Counted from the first letter of the stretch, positions 50,902-60,937 are shown. The stretch: DNA of 64,000 nt from an uncultured Erythrobacter sp. (GCA_947500645.1 CANMSD010000003.1:666610-730609); one strand, 5' to 3'. The notes: generated by a model from the sequence alone, not told the origin. Numbers and translations: made by a program.

Positions 50902-53345
50902 GCGGGGCCTTGACCCCCGATTTGCCCATTCACGAAGTTCTGCCGGAATTGCGCGCGGCGCTTACCGAAAAGGGCGCTGGCGTCCTGATCGCGCCACCGG
51001 GTGCGGGTAAGACGACAGCCGTCGCGCCCGCTCTGCTAAATGAGGAATGGTGCAGCGGTCAGATCATTCTCACCAGTCCGCGCCGCGTTGCGGCTCGCGC
51101 AGCCGCCGAACGGATGGCACAGATGCTGGGTGAAAAACCCGGCGATACTATCGGCTATGCAACGCGGCTGGACAGCAAGAGCTCGGCGAAGACGCGTGTA
51201 ATGGTCGTAACTGAAGGTATCTTCGTCAATCGCATACTCGATAACCCGGAGTTGCCTGGCGTTTCAGCTGTGTTGTTCGACGAAGCGCATGAGCGGCATT
51301 TGGATTGCGACCTCGGACTAGCTCTGGCGCTGGAGGCGCGCAGCGTTTTGCGCGAGGACCTGCGGGTGCTCGCCATGTCGGCGACGATTGATGGCGCGCG
51401 GTTTTCCCAATTGCTAGGCGACAACGCGCCAGTGATTGAGAGCGAGGGGCGCAGCTATCCACTCGAGATCAAGTGGCTGGGCAACAGTGCTTCACAACCC
51501 ATTGAAGCACAGATGACCGAGGCCATACTCACGGCTAGGCGCGAGAACGCAGAAGGCGATATTCTCGCCTTTCTGCCCGGAGTGCGCGAGATCGAGCGGG
51601 TTCGTGAGCGACTAACCGAGTGCCTGCCTGATACGCCAGTCCTGCCGCTGCACGGGCAGGTCGATCCAGCCAGTCAGCGCGCGGCGATCAAGCGTGATTC
51701 ACAAGGACGGCAACGCATTGTCCTGGCCAGCGCAATCGCAGAGACATCGCTCACCCTCGATGGTGTGTCGATCGTCGTCGATAGCGGTTTGGCGCGATAT
51801 GCCGAGTTCGATGCCAATGCTGGTACGCAAAGGCTGGTCACTCGCGCTGCAAGTCAGGCGGCGGCAACACAGCGGGCAGGGCGCGCGGCGCGGCAAGGAC
51901 CGGGCGTCGCCTATCGGCTGTGGGAGGAGCATGGTCATGCAGGTCGACCGGCTTTTGCTCCTCCGGAAATCACCGGGGCAGACCTTGCGTCTTTGGTCCT
52001 ATCGCTGGCGGCTTGGGGTACGCGCGATCCTACCTCGCTCGCGTGGTTAGATGCGCCGCCCGAGTCCGCGATTGCCAGCGCTCGCGAGAGGCTGCGAGGT
52101 ATGGGAGCGCTTGACGCCGAGGATGCAATCACTGCCTGGGGCGAGAAGATTGCCGCTCTGCCAATGGACCCAGCATCTGCTGCGGCGGTGCTGTTCGGAG
52201 CGGAGTCAGGCCATGCGCTCGATGCCGCAAAGATTGCGCTACTGCTGCAGGAACGCCGGCTGGGCGGACGCGGTGAAGATTTGCTGCAACGGCTTGCGCG
52301 GTGGAACGATGATCGCGGAAAACGCGCAAAGGCCTCGCGTAAGCTTGCCGAACGCTGGGCGAGAGCGGCAGAAAAACTGGTCCCGACCTCGGCAGAGTCC
52401 GACAGCAATCCGGCCCTGTTTCTTGCCCATGCACGGCCCGATATGATTGCAAAACGCCGCGATAAGAGTGGCGAGTATTGGCTGTCGGCTGGAGGGCGCG
52501 GTTTCGTGCTTGATCCTGCATCTCCGTTGGCGCGGGCCGAATGGATCGTGATTGGCGATGCCACCGGACAGGCGAAGGGCGCGCGGGTTATGGCAGGGGC
52601 GGAGCTGACAGGTGAGGAAGTCGAAACCGACCTGCAAGATCTGATCGAGAAGAGTTCAGTAGTGCGCTGGAATGAAAAGGAAAATCGTGTCGAAGCTCGA
52701 CTTGAGCGACGTTTGAGCGCGATCACTATTGCAAGCGGCCCGGATCCCGAGCCGGACAAACAGGCGCTTGTGGATACACTTGTGGATAAAGCTCTGGATA
52801 GGTTGGGGGAATTGCTGCCGGCAAGTCTGCTCGCGCGCGGCGAATACGGTGATGTGAAAGGCCTTTCGAAAGGGACGCTTTCGGACAACGCGGAGTTGTG
52901 GCTTGCGCCGTTACTAATGGGGCGCCGCGACTTGAATGTGTCGCCCGGGAAGTATGCCGAGGCGGCGCTTGCTACTTTGGAGTGGAATGATCGCCAGCGG
53001 CTCGACAAAGAGGCCCCGACGCATTTTACCTCGCCTGCCGATACGCGCCATCGAATCGACTATTCCGGCGATGATGGGCCGAGCGTCGAGGTGCGGGTGC
53101 AGGCGCTGTTTGGCCTCGACACACAGCCGATGATTGGCACCACGCCGTTGCTGCTCAAGCTGACAAGTCCTGCCGGGCGTCCGATCCAGTCCACGCGCGA
53201 CCTGCCTGGCTTCTGGCGCGGCAGTTGGTCTGATGTCGCGAAGGATATGAAGGGTCGCTATCCCAAACATCGCTGGCCAGATCAGCCGTGGTTGGAAAAA
53301 CCGAGTTTGAAGACCAAGAACGCCTTTTCAAAATCGGGCAGGTGA
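50898..53345 (+). CDS. hrpB: HrpB-type ATP-dependent helicase
   Basis: An 815-residue DExH helicase. Walker A PPGAGKTTAVAPALL near residue 34, DEAHERHLDCD, the SAT motif LAMSATIDG, then the helicase C domain with LPLHGQVDPASQRAA and AGRAARQGPGVAYRLW, and a C-terminal HrpB region. RNA or DNA substrate uncertain. Start is TTG 50898, within the ispB stop, the third TTGA overlap in this window. Confidence 0.94.
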   Translation: MSGALTPDLPIHEVLPELRAALTEKGAGVLIAPPGAGKTTAVAPALLNEEWCSGQIILTSPRRVAARAAAERMAQMLGEKPGDTIGYATRLDSKSSAKTRVMVVTEGIFVNRILDNPELPGVSAVLFDEAHERHLDCDLGLALALEARSVLREDLRVLAMSATIDGARFSQLLGDNAPVIESEGRSYPLEIKWLGNSASQPIEAQMTEAILTARRENAEGDILAFLPGVREIERVRERLTECLPDTPVLPLHGQVDPASQRAAIKRDSQGRQRIVLASAIAETSLTLDGVSIVVDSGLARYAEFDANAGTQRLVTRAASQAAATQRAGRAARQGPGVAYRLWEEHGHAGRPAFAPPEITGADLASLVLSLAAWGTRDPTSLAWLDAPPESAIASARERLRGMGALDAEDAITAWGEKIAALPMDPASAAAVLFGAESGHALDAAKIALLLQERRLGGRGEDLLQRLARWNDDRGKRAKASRKLAERWARAAEKLVPTSAESDSNPALFLAHARPDMIAKRRDKSGEYWLSAGGRGFVLDPASPLARAEWIVIGDATGQAKGARVMAGAELTGEEVETDLQDLIEKSSVVRWNEKENRVEARLERRLSAITIASGPDPEPDKQALVDTLVDKALDRLGELLPASLLARGEYGDVKGLSKGTLSDNAELWLAPLLMGRRDLNVSPGKYAEAALATLEWNDRQRLDKEAPTHFTSPADTRHRIDYSGDDGPSVEVRVQALFGLDTQPMIGTTPLLLKLTSPAGRPIQSTRDLPGFWRGSWSDVAKDMKGRYPKHRWPDQPWLEKPSLKTKNAFSKSGR

Positions 53346-53363
53346 ACTAGATGCGAGGCCACT

Positions 53364-53642
53364 ATGGCAGCACGCATTTACCAGACTCCGAAAAGCGCAA
53401 TGCAATCGGGCAAAGCCAAGACTGACACGTGGGTTCTCGAATTCGAGCGCTCCGAGGCGCTGCGTGCCGACCCGTTGATGGGCTGGAGTGGTAGCGGCGA
53501 TACCCAATCGCAGGTCCGTCTGAGCTTTCCTGATAAGCAGGCGGCGAAGGACTATGCCGAGAGATATGGCATCACTGCGCGGGTTCATGCGACGCCGCCC
53601 AAAGGCTTAAAGCTCCAAGCCTACGCCGACAATTTCCGTTAG
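53364..53642 (+). CDS. NADH dehydrogenase accessory subunit, NDUFS4-like
   Basis: A 92-residue protein of the ETC complex I subunit (NDUFS4/18 kDa) family, an alphaproteobacterial feature. It has ARIYQTPKSAMQSGKAKTD, WVLEFERSEALRADPLMGWS, and RLSFPDKQAAKDYAERYGIT. It helps assembly or stability of complex I. 18 bases after hrpB. Confidence 0.93.
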   Translation: MAARIYQTPKSAMQSGKAKTDTWVLEFERSEALRADPLMGWSGSGDTQSQVRLSFPDKQAAKDYAERYGITARVHATPPKGLKLQAYADNFR

Positions 53643-53711
53643 ATTTTCGCTAGCGACTCTTGCTCGCAAAACTCACGGTTGAAATTTTCACCACTGACCT
53701 TCATATGGCCC

Positions 53712-53803
53712 GCCGGGAGTCGGGTGGACGTTTGCGTTCGCTCACCGGGTCAGGTCCGGAAGGAAGCAGCCCAGGTGAATTGCGACGGGTCGCTCGGCTC
53801 CTT
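53712..53803 (+). ncRNA. ffs: Signal recognition particle RNA, small bacterial type
   Basis: The SRP apical core is present: GGTCAGGTCCGGAAGGAAGC at 53748-53767 with the following AGCCC. Flanking arms can pair (GGAG 53716-53719 with CTCC 53798-53801). Ends are approximate. Binds Ffh in the co-translational export pathway. Confidence 0.9.
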
Positions 53804-53879
53804 TGCGTCTCATAAATGGCGCACAGATTTCCCAAATGATCGCCATGACAAACGCTGCGCCAGCGCCTAGTTTGGGTGC

Positions 53880-55721
53880 GTGACTGATTCCGATCCCGAG
53901 ATTCCCGAAGGCGAAGAGAATGAGCCGAGCGCAGCTGAGCTGGAGGCGGCTGGACAGAATTCGATGTTCGGCGATCCAGAGTCTGCGCCTGGGTCGACAC
54001 CGCAATCGAACGAGAGCACGCCTGTCGAGTCGACGCCAAAGAAGCAATCTGCGCCTACAGCAGCGCCTCCCTCCGAGACGAACCAACCTTATCGCGTGCT
54101 TGCGCGCAAATATCGTCCGCAGACGTTTTCCGAGCTGATCGGCCAAGAGCCCATGGTGCGCACGCTCGCCAATGCGATTGAGCGCGACCGTCTGGCTCAT
54201 GCGTTTTTGATGACCGGTGTGCGCGGGGTCGGCAAGACCTCGACCGCGCGGCTGATCGCCAAGGCGCTCAACTGCATCGGCCCAGATGGCGAGGGCGGAC
54301 CGACTATTGATCCTTGCGGCCAATGCGAACCCTGCACTGCGATTGCGCAGGGCCAGCATATCGACGTGATCGAAATGGACGCTGCCTCTCACACCGGCGT
54401 CGATGATGTGCGCGAGATTATCGAGGCGGTCCGCTATGCTGCGGTTTCCGCGCGCTACAAGATATATATCATCGACGAGGTTCACATGCTCTCGCGCAAT
54501 GCCTTCAACGCATTGCTGAAAACGCTGGAAGAACCGCCTGCACATGTGAAGTTTCTGTTCGCAACCACCGAAGTCGAGAAGCTGCCCGTCACGGTGCTGA
54601 GCCGAACGCAGCGGTTTGATCTACGCCGGATTCCTGCGGAACTGCTGGAAACGCATTTCGGCAATGTCTGCGAGAAGGAAGGGGTAGAGGCCGAGGATGA
54701 GGCGCTCGGCATCATTGCTGGCGCCGCCGAGGGATCGGTGCGCGATGGCCTGTCGATTCTTGATCAGGCTATTGCGCATGCCGATCTGGAAGGTGGCGGC
54801 AAGGTTACTGGCGAGCGGGTGCGCGACATGCTTGGCCTTGCAGACAAGAGTGCACAACGAAAGTTGCTTGAGAGATTGCTCGCTGGCGATGCGCCATCGC
54901 TGCTTCAGGGCATTGATGAGCAATATTCGCTGGGCGTCGAGCCGCTTGCGCTGATGCGCGCGCTGATGGATTTGGTCCACAAGATCACAGTCGCGCAAGT
55001 CTCAGGAACTCAGCCTGATGCGCCGACCGAAGAGGAGCGTGCGGCTCTCGGAAAGTTTACGACTGAGCTCAGCGCGCCGCAGCTTCACCGACTTTGGCAA
55101 TTGCTACTCAAGGGTCACGAAGAAGTGCGCCAGGCACCCGATCCGCTGGTGTCGGTGCAGATGGCGCTGCTGCGGGTAATGCATGCTGCAGATATGCCCG
55201 ATCCTGGCAAACTCGCGAAACGGATCGAGGAGCTTGCGAAAGCTGGCCCTGCGCCGAGTGCCAGTGCACCCGCTGAAGGACAGGCGGAACCAGTAGGCGC
55301 GAGTGCGAATGCTTCGGAAGGCTCGCTCAACTGGGCTGATCTGGTGCAGCGCGTCGATGACTCAGGGCAATTGCGGGTTGCCCAGATGATGCGCGACCGT
55401 ATCCGCATCATCACGCTTGAGCCAGAGCGTTTGATTTTTGAGCAGGCCGATGATTTTGCCGACGATCCCGCGCCTGAAATCCGCGATGCTTTGTTGAAGT
55501 TAACCGGAAAACGGTGGCTGCTCGAACGCGATGCGGGCGATGCGCAACCTAGCCTGCGCGAGCAGGCGGAGGCCGAGCGCAAGGCGGCCGATGAGCGCAT
55601 CCGATCCGATCCACTGGTGAAGGCCGCGCTGGAGGCGTTCCCCGACGCCGAGCTGCTTGATGCCAAAGACCAACCCGCCCCTAGCGCGCTGCGTGCAGGC
55701 GGCGACAAATGGAGTCGATAG
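53880..55721 (+). CDS. dnaX: DNA polymerase III subunit gamma/tau
   Basis: A 613-residue clamp-loader ATPase. N-terminal 65 residues are acidic/Pro-rich and disordered. ATPase domain: YRPQTFSELIGQEPMVRTLA, Walker A GVRGVGKTSTARLIAKAL, zinc site CGQCEPC, IYIIDEVHMLSRNAFNALLK and the sensor segment TVLSRTQRFDLRR. The tau C-terminal part is about residues 385-613. Start GTG 53880. It stands behind the SRP RNA, and four bases before ybaB. Confidence 0.96.
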   Translation: MTDSDPEIPEGEENEPSAAELEAAGQNSMFGDPESAPGSTPQSNESTPVESTPKKQSAPTAAPPSETNQPYRVLARKYRPQTFSELIGQEPMVRTLANAIERDRLAHAFLMTGVRGVGKTSTARLIAKALNCIGPDGEGGPTIDPCGQCEPCTAIAQGQHIDVIEMDAASHTGVDDVREIIEAVRYAAVSARYKIYIIDEVHMLSRNAFNALLKTLEEPPAHVKFLFATTEVEKLPVTVLSRTQRFDLRRIPAELLETHFGNVCEKEGVEAEDEALGIIAGAAEGSVRDGLSILDQAIAHADLEGGGKVTGERVRDMLGLADKSAQRKLLERLLAGDAPSLLQGIDEQYSLGVEPLALMRALMDLVHKITVAQVSGTQPDAPTEEERAALGKFTTELSAPQLHRLWQLLLKGHEEVRQAPDPLVSVQMALLRVMHAADMPDPGKLAKRIEELAKAGPAPSASAPAEGQAEPVGASANASEGSLNWADLVQRVDDSGQLRVAQMMRDRIRIITLEPERLIFEQADDFADDPAPEIRDALLKLTGKRWLLERDAGDAQPSLREQAEAERKAADERIRSDPLVKAALEAFPDAELLDAKDQPAPSALRAGGDKWSR

Positions 55722-55725
55722 ACCG

Positions 55726-56067
55726 ATGAAATCGATGGAAGAAATGATGCAGGCTGCTCAGAAGGCAGCTGAAACGATCCAGACTCAGATGAACGATATG
55801 CAGGCCAAGCTCGACAGCATGGAGGTCGAAGGCCAGGCTGGCGGCGGGCTGGTCAAAGTACGCGCAACTGCAAAGGGACGCATCCTGCGTGTCGAGATCG
55901 ATGAGAGCCTGATGAAACCTGAAGAAAAGCAGATGGTCGAGGATCTTGTGACTGCCGCATTCAACGATGCGCGCGACAAGGCCGACCGGGTTTCCGCCGA
56001 AGAAATGAAGCAGATGCAGGGCGGCATGGGTTTGCCACCAGGGTTCAATCTGCCCGGCATGGGGTGA
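55726..56067 (+). CDS. ybaB: YbaB/EbfC nucleoid-associated protein
   Basis: A 113-residue dimeric DNA-binding protein. Motifs: MQAAQKAAETIQTQMNDMQA, VEGQAGGGLVKVRATAKG and EEKQMVEDLVTAAFNDARDK. Its usual place next to dnaX is kept, while recR, often next, is replaced by lon. Start ATG 55726; a longer frame overlaps dnaX. Confidence 0.95.
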   Translation: MKSMEEMMQAAQKAAETIQTQMNDMQAKLDSMEVEGQAGGGLVKVRATAKGRILRVEIDESLMKPEEKQMVEDLVTAAFNDARDKADRVSAEEMKQMQGGMGLPPGFNLPGMG

Positions 56068-56211
56068 GCAAAGGGGGCGGGCCCGTAGGTAAGTTAGCCC
56101 GCATCCACGACTTCCTTTCAGCCGACCATTGCGAGGATCGTATGGTCTACCCATATCCTTGGCAAAGGTGTGCCTGACCGGCACCCATCATTATCAAAAC
56201 GGCATAATCCC

Positions 56212-58608
56212 ATGACACAGCATTTCCCTCTCCTGCCACTGCGCGACATTGTCGTCTTTCCCGGTATGGTCGTCCCGCTCTTTGTTGGGCGTGACAAATC
56301 CGTCGCCGCGCTTGAAGCGGCTATGGAAGCGAGCAAGGACATCTTCCTGCTCGCTCAGCTTGATCCGGCTTGCGACGATCCAGTGGTGGAAGACCTGTAT
56401 GACGTGGGCGTAGTTGCGCAGGTGCTACAGCTGCTGAAACTGCCAGACGGCACAGTTCGCGTGCTCGTCGAAGGCACGCATCGCGCTAAGCTGGAGATGT
56501 CACGCGAAGAGGGCGACTACATCCTGGCAAGCGTCTCTATTGAGCAGCCTGAAACCGTTGGCGGAAGCGAAGTCACCGCCCTCATGCGTCAGGTGACCGA
56601 TCAGTTTGGTGAATACGCGAAGCTCAACAAGAAGCTCGGCGAAGATGCTGATGTCGACGTAAGCGATATCGACGACGCGGGCGTCCTGGCTGATACGATT
56701 GCTGCTGCAATCAACGCCAAGGTTTCGGACAAGCAAGCATTGCTGACCGAAGCCAATCCACTCAAGCGGTTGGAACTGGTCATGGCCTTCATGGAAGGCG
56801 AATTATCGGTGCTTCAGGTGGAGCGCAAGATTCGTGGGCGCGTGAAGCGCCAGATGGAGAAGACGCAGCGCGAATATTACCTCAACGAACAGTTGAAGGC
56901 GATCCAGAGCGAGCTTGGCGGTGGCGATGGCGAGGAAGGCGATGAGATCGCCGAGCTGACCGAGAAGATCGAGAAGACCAAGCTTTCGAAAGAGGCCAAG
57001 ACTAAGTCGAAGGCTGAACTGAAGAAGCTTAAGGCAATGCAGCCGATGAGTGCGGAAGCGACTGTGATCCGCAACTATCTCGATGTGTTGCTCGGCCTGC
57101 CGTGGGGCAAGAAGTCGCGCCTGAAGAAGGACATTGCCACAGCTCAGGAAGTGCTCGATGCCGATCATTACGGCCTCGAAAAGGTCAAAGACCGGATCAT
57201 TGAATATCTTGCGGTGCAAGCGCGCACCAACAAGCTGAAAGGTCCGATCTTGTGCCTCGTCGGACCACCCGGAGTCGGAAAGACCTCGCTAGGCAAAAGT
57301 ATTGCCAAAGCCACTGGTCGCGAGTTCGTGCGCCAGTCGCTGGGCGGCGTGCGCGATGAAGCGGAGATTCGCGGGCACCGCCGGACGTATATCGGCTCGA
57401 TGCCGGGCAAGATCGTCAACAATCTGAAGAAAGCCGGGACCAGCAATCCGCTATTCCTGCTCGATGAGATCGACAAGCTGGGTCAGGATTTCCGCGGCGA
57501 TCCCGCGAGCGCTCTGCTTGAAGTGCTCGACCCGGAGCAGAACAACAAGTTCCAGGACCACTACCTCGAACTCGACCTGGATCTCAGCGATATCATGTTC
57601 GTAACGACCGCGAACTCGCTCGACCTGCCTCAGCCATTGCTCGACCGAATGGAGATCATTCGCCTTGAGGGTTACACTGAGGATGAGAAGGTCGAGATTG
57701 CACAGCGTCACCTGATCAAAAAGCAGGTCGAGCAGCATGGTTTGAAGGATGGCGAGTTCGAGCTGACCGAAGACGGTTTGCGCGATTTGATCCGCTATTA
57801 CACGCGCGAAGCCGGTGTGCGGACACTAGAACGCGAGATTGCACGGCTTGCGCGTAAGAGCCTCCGCAAAATCCTCGAGAAAGAGGAAAGCTCTATCGCC
57901 ATCACGCCGGACAACCTCGGCGACTTCGCTGGCGTGCGCAAATTCAAGCACGGCATGTCGGAAGACGAGGCTCAGGTCGGGGCGGTCACGGGCCTCGCAT
58001 GGACCTCGGTAGGCGGCGAGTTGCTGACCATCGAAAGCGTCACCACGCCGGGCAAGGGCGAAGTCAAAACAACGGGTAAGCTCGGCGAAGTGATGAATGA
58101 GAGTATCGCGGCGGCATTCAGTTTCGTGAAGGCTCGTGCACCCGCATATGGGATCAAGCCATCGATTTTTCAGCGCAAGAACATCCACATCCACTTGCCC
58201 GAAGGCGCCGTGCCAAAGGATGGACCGAGCGCAGGTGTCGGTATGGTCACGTCCATCGTCTCGACCCTGTCAGGCGTTGCTGCGCGGCCCGATATTGCCA
58301 TGACTGGCGAGGTCACTTTGCGCGGCCGCGTGCTCGCGATTGGCGGGCTAAAGGAAAAACTGCTCGCTGCGCTTCGTGGTGGGATCAAGACCGTCCTCAT
58401 TCCGGAAGAGAACGTGAAAGATCTGGTCGAGATTCCCGACAATGTGAAAGAGGGGCTGGAGATCATTCCGGTGGCGCATGTCGACCAAGTGCTCGAACAG
58501 GCGTTGGTCGAAACGCCCGAACCGATCGAATGGACTGAAGCAGACGACCTTGCGAGCCAGCCGAGCCAAGTTGGATCAGCCGGCACCGGGTCCGCGACAG
58601 CCCACTGA
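56212..58608 (+). CDS. lon: ATP-dependent protease Lon
   Basis: A 798-residue AAA+ protease that degrades misfolded and regulatory proteins. N-terminal domain from FPLLPLRDIVVFPGMVVPLF. Walker A GPPGVGKTSLGKS, Walker B LFLLDEIDKLGQDF. The Ser-Lys catalytic dyad lies in PKDGPSAGVGMVTS and the later GGLKEKLLAALRGG. The C-terminal tail (about 25 residues, GSAGTGSATAH) is non-conserved. Start ATG 56212; a longer frame lacks support. HU follows after 245 bases, a common arrangement since HU and Lon interact. Confidence 0.96.
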   Translation: MTQHFPLLPLRDIVVFPGMVVPLFVGRDKSVAALEAAMEASKDIFLLAQLDPACDDPVVEDLYDVGVVAQVLQLLKLPDGTVRVLVEGTHRAKLEMSREEGDYILASVSIEQPETVGGSEVTALMRQVTDQFGEYAKLNKKLGEDADVDVSDIDDAGVLADTIAAAINAKVSDKQALLTEANPLKRLELVMAFMEGELSVLQVERKIRGRVKRQMEKTQREYYLNEQLKAIQSELGGGDGEEGDEIAELTEKIEKTKLSKEAKTKSKAELKKLKAMQPMSAEATVIRNYLDVLLGLPWGKKSRLKKDIATAQEVLDADHYGLEKVKDRIIEYLAVQARTNKLKGPILCLVGPPGVGKTSLGKSIAKATGREFVRQSLGGVRDEAEIRGHRRTYIGSMPGKIVNNLKKAGTSNPLFLLDEIDKLGQDFRGDPASALLEVLDPEQNNKFQDHYLELDLDLSDIMFVTTANSLDLPQPLLDRMEIIRLEGYTEDEKVEIAQRHLIKKQVEQHGLKDGEFELTEDGLRDLIRYYTREAGVRTLEREIARLARKSLRKILEKEESSIAITPDNLGDFAGVRKFKHGMSEDEAQVGAVTGLAWTSVGGELLTIESVTTPGKGEVKTTGKLGEVMNESIAAAFSFVKARAPAYGIKPSIFQRKNIHIHLPEGAVPKDGPSAGVGMVTSIVSTLSGVAARPDIAMTGEVTLRGRVLAIGGLKEKLLAALRGGIKTVLIPEENVKDLVEIPDNVKEGLEIIPVAHVDQVLEQALVETPEPIEWTEADDLASQPSQVGSAGTGSATAH

Positions 58609-58853
58609 TCTGCAAAAAACGATAGAACTGGACGCGACTCAACCATGCAAAGACTTTGCATTTTTTGCAGGGTCGGGGGTCAAAACGCTGCGATCGGCAT
58701 CAATTCATCGCAAATGGCCAACATTTGTCCAAAAAGGGCGCTTTTCTGCGCGATTTGCCTTTGACAGCGCATCCAAAAACGTATCTTTTGCGCGCTTTCG
58801 GAGAGGCGATTCACCGAAAACCAGTTAGACTTTCGAATGAGGGGGTTCCCACG

Positions 58854-59126
58854 ATGAACAAGAACGATCTGATCAGTGCAGTTGCCGAAACCAGCGGCCT
58901 TTCCAAGAGTGATGCTTCGAACGCGGTTGAAGGCGTTTTCGATGCGATTACCAAGTCGCTCTCTGGTGGTGACGAAGTTCGCCTGATCGGATTTGGTACG
59001 TTCTCGGTCGCCAAGCGCAAGGCTTCGACCGGTCGCAACCCCCGCACTGGCGAGCCAATGACGATCAAGGCTTCGAACCAGCCAAAGTTCAAAGCGGGCA
59101 AAGGCCTCAAGGACGCGGTCAACTAA
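58854..59126 (+). CDS. hup: DNA-binding protein HU
   Basis: A 90-residue HU-type dimeric histone-like protein. Helices MNKNDLISAVAETSGLSKSD, DEVRLIGFGTFSVAKRKAS, and the DNA-binding arm GRNPRTGEPMTIKASNQPKF with the conserved intercalating proline. A TTGACA hexamer lies at 58761-58766 with TATCTT 15 bases later, a possible but short-spaced promoter. A strong terminator follows at 59170. Confidence 0.97.
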   Translation: MNKNDLISAVAETSGLSKSDASNAVEGVFDAITKSLSGGDEVRLIGFGTFSVAKRKASTGRNPRTGEPMTIKASNQPKFKAGKGLKDAVN

Positions 59127-59169
59127 GACAGCGCCTCTTTGGCGCAACGTGATGCGCCACATAAGAATT

Positions 59170-59206
59170 GACCCCGCCGGAGCAATCCAGCGGGGTCTTT
59201 CTTTTT
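59170..59206 (+). terminator. Rho-independent terminator after hup
   Basis: GACCCCGC at 59170-59177 pairs with GCGGGGTC at 59190-59197 (eight base pairs, 12-base loop), then TTTCTTTTT. Located 43 bases after the hup stop. Confidence 0.9.
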
Positions 59207-59244
59207 GAGCTTTGCACTGCCGCGGCAGCTGTACGCATCGACTT

Positions 59245-60123
59245 CTACTGTGACATATCGATCAGCGCGGTGGGTGCCGTCTTGGTGCGCGGTGAAATGT
59301 CCCAGCTAAGAGCCTGACCGGATTGCGATGACGCCGGGCCTTCGTCAGTGTTGTTGGCCAGGATTGCGGCGTCGGTGACGATGGTGAAGGTGCCCTCGAT
59401 CGCAGGGATATTCGGCATCTCATTCGAGCCACCTGACGCACCCTCTCCCATTGCAGCAAGTCCAGCCATGCCAGCCATTCCGCCCATCATGGCTCCAAAT
59501 GGATTGTTCTCGTTCTGCGCGGCAAATCCAGGGGCGTTTACGCGCACTACATTTCCGTCACGCAGGATCAGCTCGACAAATGGATTGGTTGTCGGAACGC
59601 CTTCGATCACCGGGAAGATGAAGTTGTGTGAGAGCTCGCCTGACACTGAAAAGCTCACGTCGTAAAGCCCATCGCCCTTGTTCTCGACCCGGTCCCAGCC
59701 CTTTTGCCGTAACAGCAGCTGGCGCAGTTCCTCGGCAGCTTCGGGATCCGTCGGATCGATGCCGCCCAGCATTGCCGCCATTTGCTCGGCCTCCTGCTGC
59801 GATTTGGCGGCGCGCGCTTCGGCACCTGCATCCCATTCAGCGCGTTGTTGCGCCTCCTCTGCTGCTGTGCATTCGCGCTCTTCAAACGTGTCCTCATCGA
59901 AACAACTGGCTTCGAATGTGTCCAAGCCTGCGCCCATGTCGGCGAGGCCCGACAGGCCAAGGAAGTAGATCTCACCCTCATAGGTAAAGGTGAAATCGTC
60001 TTCACCGTTGAGTTCCAGCTGCGATGTGAACTTGCCCGGCGAGATGAAGCAGGCGCTCAGCAATAGCGAGAGTCCCGCTAGCATCGCCGCTGCCTTTAGG
60101 CGGATCGGTGAGTGTAGTGTCAT
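59245..60123 (-). CDS. Lipoprotein of unknown function
   Basis: A 292-residue lipoprotein with lipobox LLSACF (Cys about residue 24). The N-terminal part is beta-like (TSQLELNGEDDFTFTYEGEI), the middle has an acidic helix (EEAQQRAEWDAGAEARAAKS), and residues about 208-235 are a Met/Gly-rich stretch (FGAMMGGMAGMAGLAAMGEG). Family not recognised. It follows rlmB by 22 bases and is probably co-transcribed. The C-terminal LSWDISPRTKTAPTALIDM could be a beta strand pairing partner. Confidence 0.8.
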   Translation of the reverse strand: MTLHSPIRLKAAAMLAGLSLLLSACFISPGKFTSQLELNGEDDFTFTYEGEIYFLGLSGLADMGAGLDTFEASCFDEDTFEERECTAAEEAQQRAEWDAGAEARAAKSQQEAEQMAAMLGGIDPTDPEAAEELRQLLLRQKGWDRVENKGDGLYDVSFSVSGELSHNFIFPVIEGVPTTNPFVELILRDGNVVRVNAPGFAAQNENNPFGAMMGGMAGMAGLAAMGEGASGGSNEMPNIPAIEGTFTIVTDAAILANNTDEGPASSQSGQALSWDISPRTKTAPTALIDMSQ

Positions 60124-60145
60124 GATCTGTCTTCCCTGTTGTGTA

Positions 60146-60937
60146 TTACGTTCGTGTTGCCGCCGCATAGAGAGCGATTGCTGCCGCGTTCGACACATTC
60201 AAACTTTCGATGGCTGAGCTGATCGGTAGCTTGGCCAGCGCATCGCAATGCCCGGCAATGTTATGGCGCATGCCTTCGCCTTCTGCGCCCAGGATCAGCG
60301 CGACCGGACCGGTAGGCAACGCCTCAGCCAGCGTTGCTTCCGCTTCACCGGCAAGACCGATCCTCCAGTAACCCGCTTCCGCCAGCTCATCGAGTGCACG
60401 GGCAAGATTGACCACGCGTACCCACGGTACGGTCTCGAGCGCGCCTGATGCGGACTTGGCGAGCACACCCGATTCTGGCGGCGCGTGTCGATCCTGGGTA
60501 ACTATGGCGGCGGCGCCAAAGGCCGCGGCAGAGCGGAGTATCGCGCCGACATTGTGAGGGTCGGTCACCTGGTCCAGCACGACGACAGGTCGCGCCGCGT
60601 CGCCAGTCGCAACCTCATCTAGGAACACCGTCTCGAGCGCTTCGCATTCCAGCACCAGCCCTTGGTGCGGCGCGTCCTTGGCGACAAGCCGGGCTAGGTC
60701 GGTCACTTCGGCGTACTCGACCGGGAAGTCGGAAGGCAGCTCGCCATCGAGCGAGTCGATGCCATCGCGCGTTGCCCACAGCTTGCGATGCTTGCGAGCC
60801 GGGTTCTTCAGCGCAGCCTCGACCGGATGGCGGCCCCATAGCCGCGTATGGCCGGACGTGCCTTTGCCAGAGCCGCGTCCGCCTTTCATCCGCCCTGCGC
60901 GCCCACGCAACGCCTTTTTCCGCTCTGCCTTTGCCAT
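60146..60937 (-). CDS. rlmB: rRNA 2'-O-methyltransferase, RlmB type
   Basis: A 263-residue SPOUT methyltransferase (TrmH family). The basic N-terminal tail (AKAERKKALRGRAGRMKGGR) is followed by LWGRHPVEAALKNPARKHRK, the knot motifs VLDQVTDPHNVGAILRSAAA, LILGAEGEGMRHNIAGHCDA and SIESLNVSNAAAIALY. RlmB methylates G2251 of 23S rRNA. AGGAACCGGA precedes ATG 60937. The longer frame includes the neighbouring tRNA region and is rejected. Confidence 0.93.
   Translation of the reverse strand: MAKAERKKALRGRAGRMKGGRGSGKGTSGHTRLWGRHPVEAALKNPARKHRKLWATRDGIDSLDGELPSDFPVEYAEVTDLARLVAKDAPHQGLVLECEALETVFLDEVATGDAARPVVVLDQVTDPHNVGAILRSAAAFGAAAIVTQDRHAPPESGVLAKSASGALETVPWVRVVNLARALDELAEAGYWRIGLAGEAEATLAEALPTGPVALILGAEGEGMRHNIAGHCDALAKLPISSAIESLNVSNAAAIALYAAATRT

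Noticed and set aside
53742..54545. Minus-strand frame of 267 codons over the SRP RNA and dnaX start
   Set aside because: It covers the SRP RNA core and the dnaX ATPase domain in antisense; the two are far better supported.
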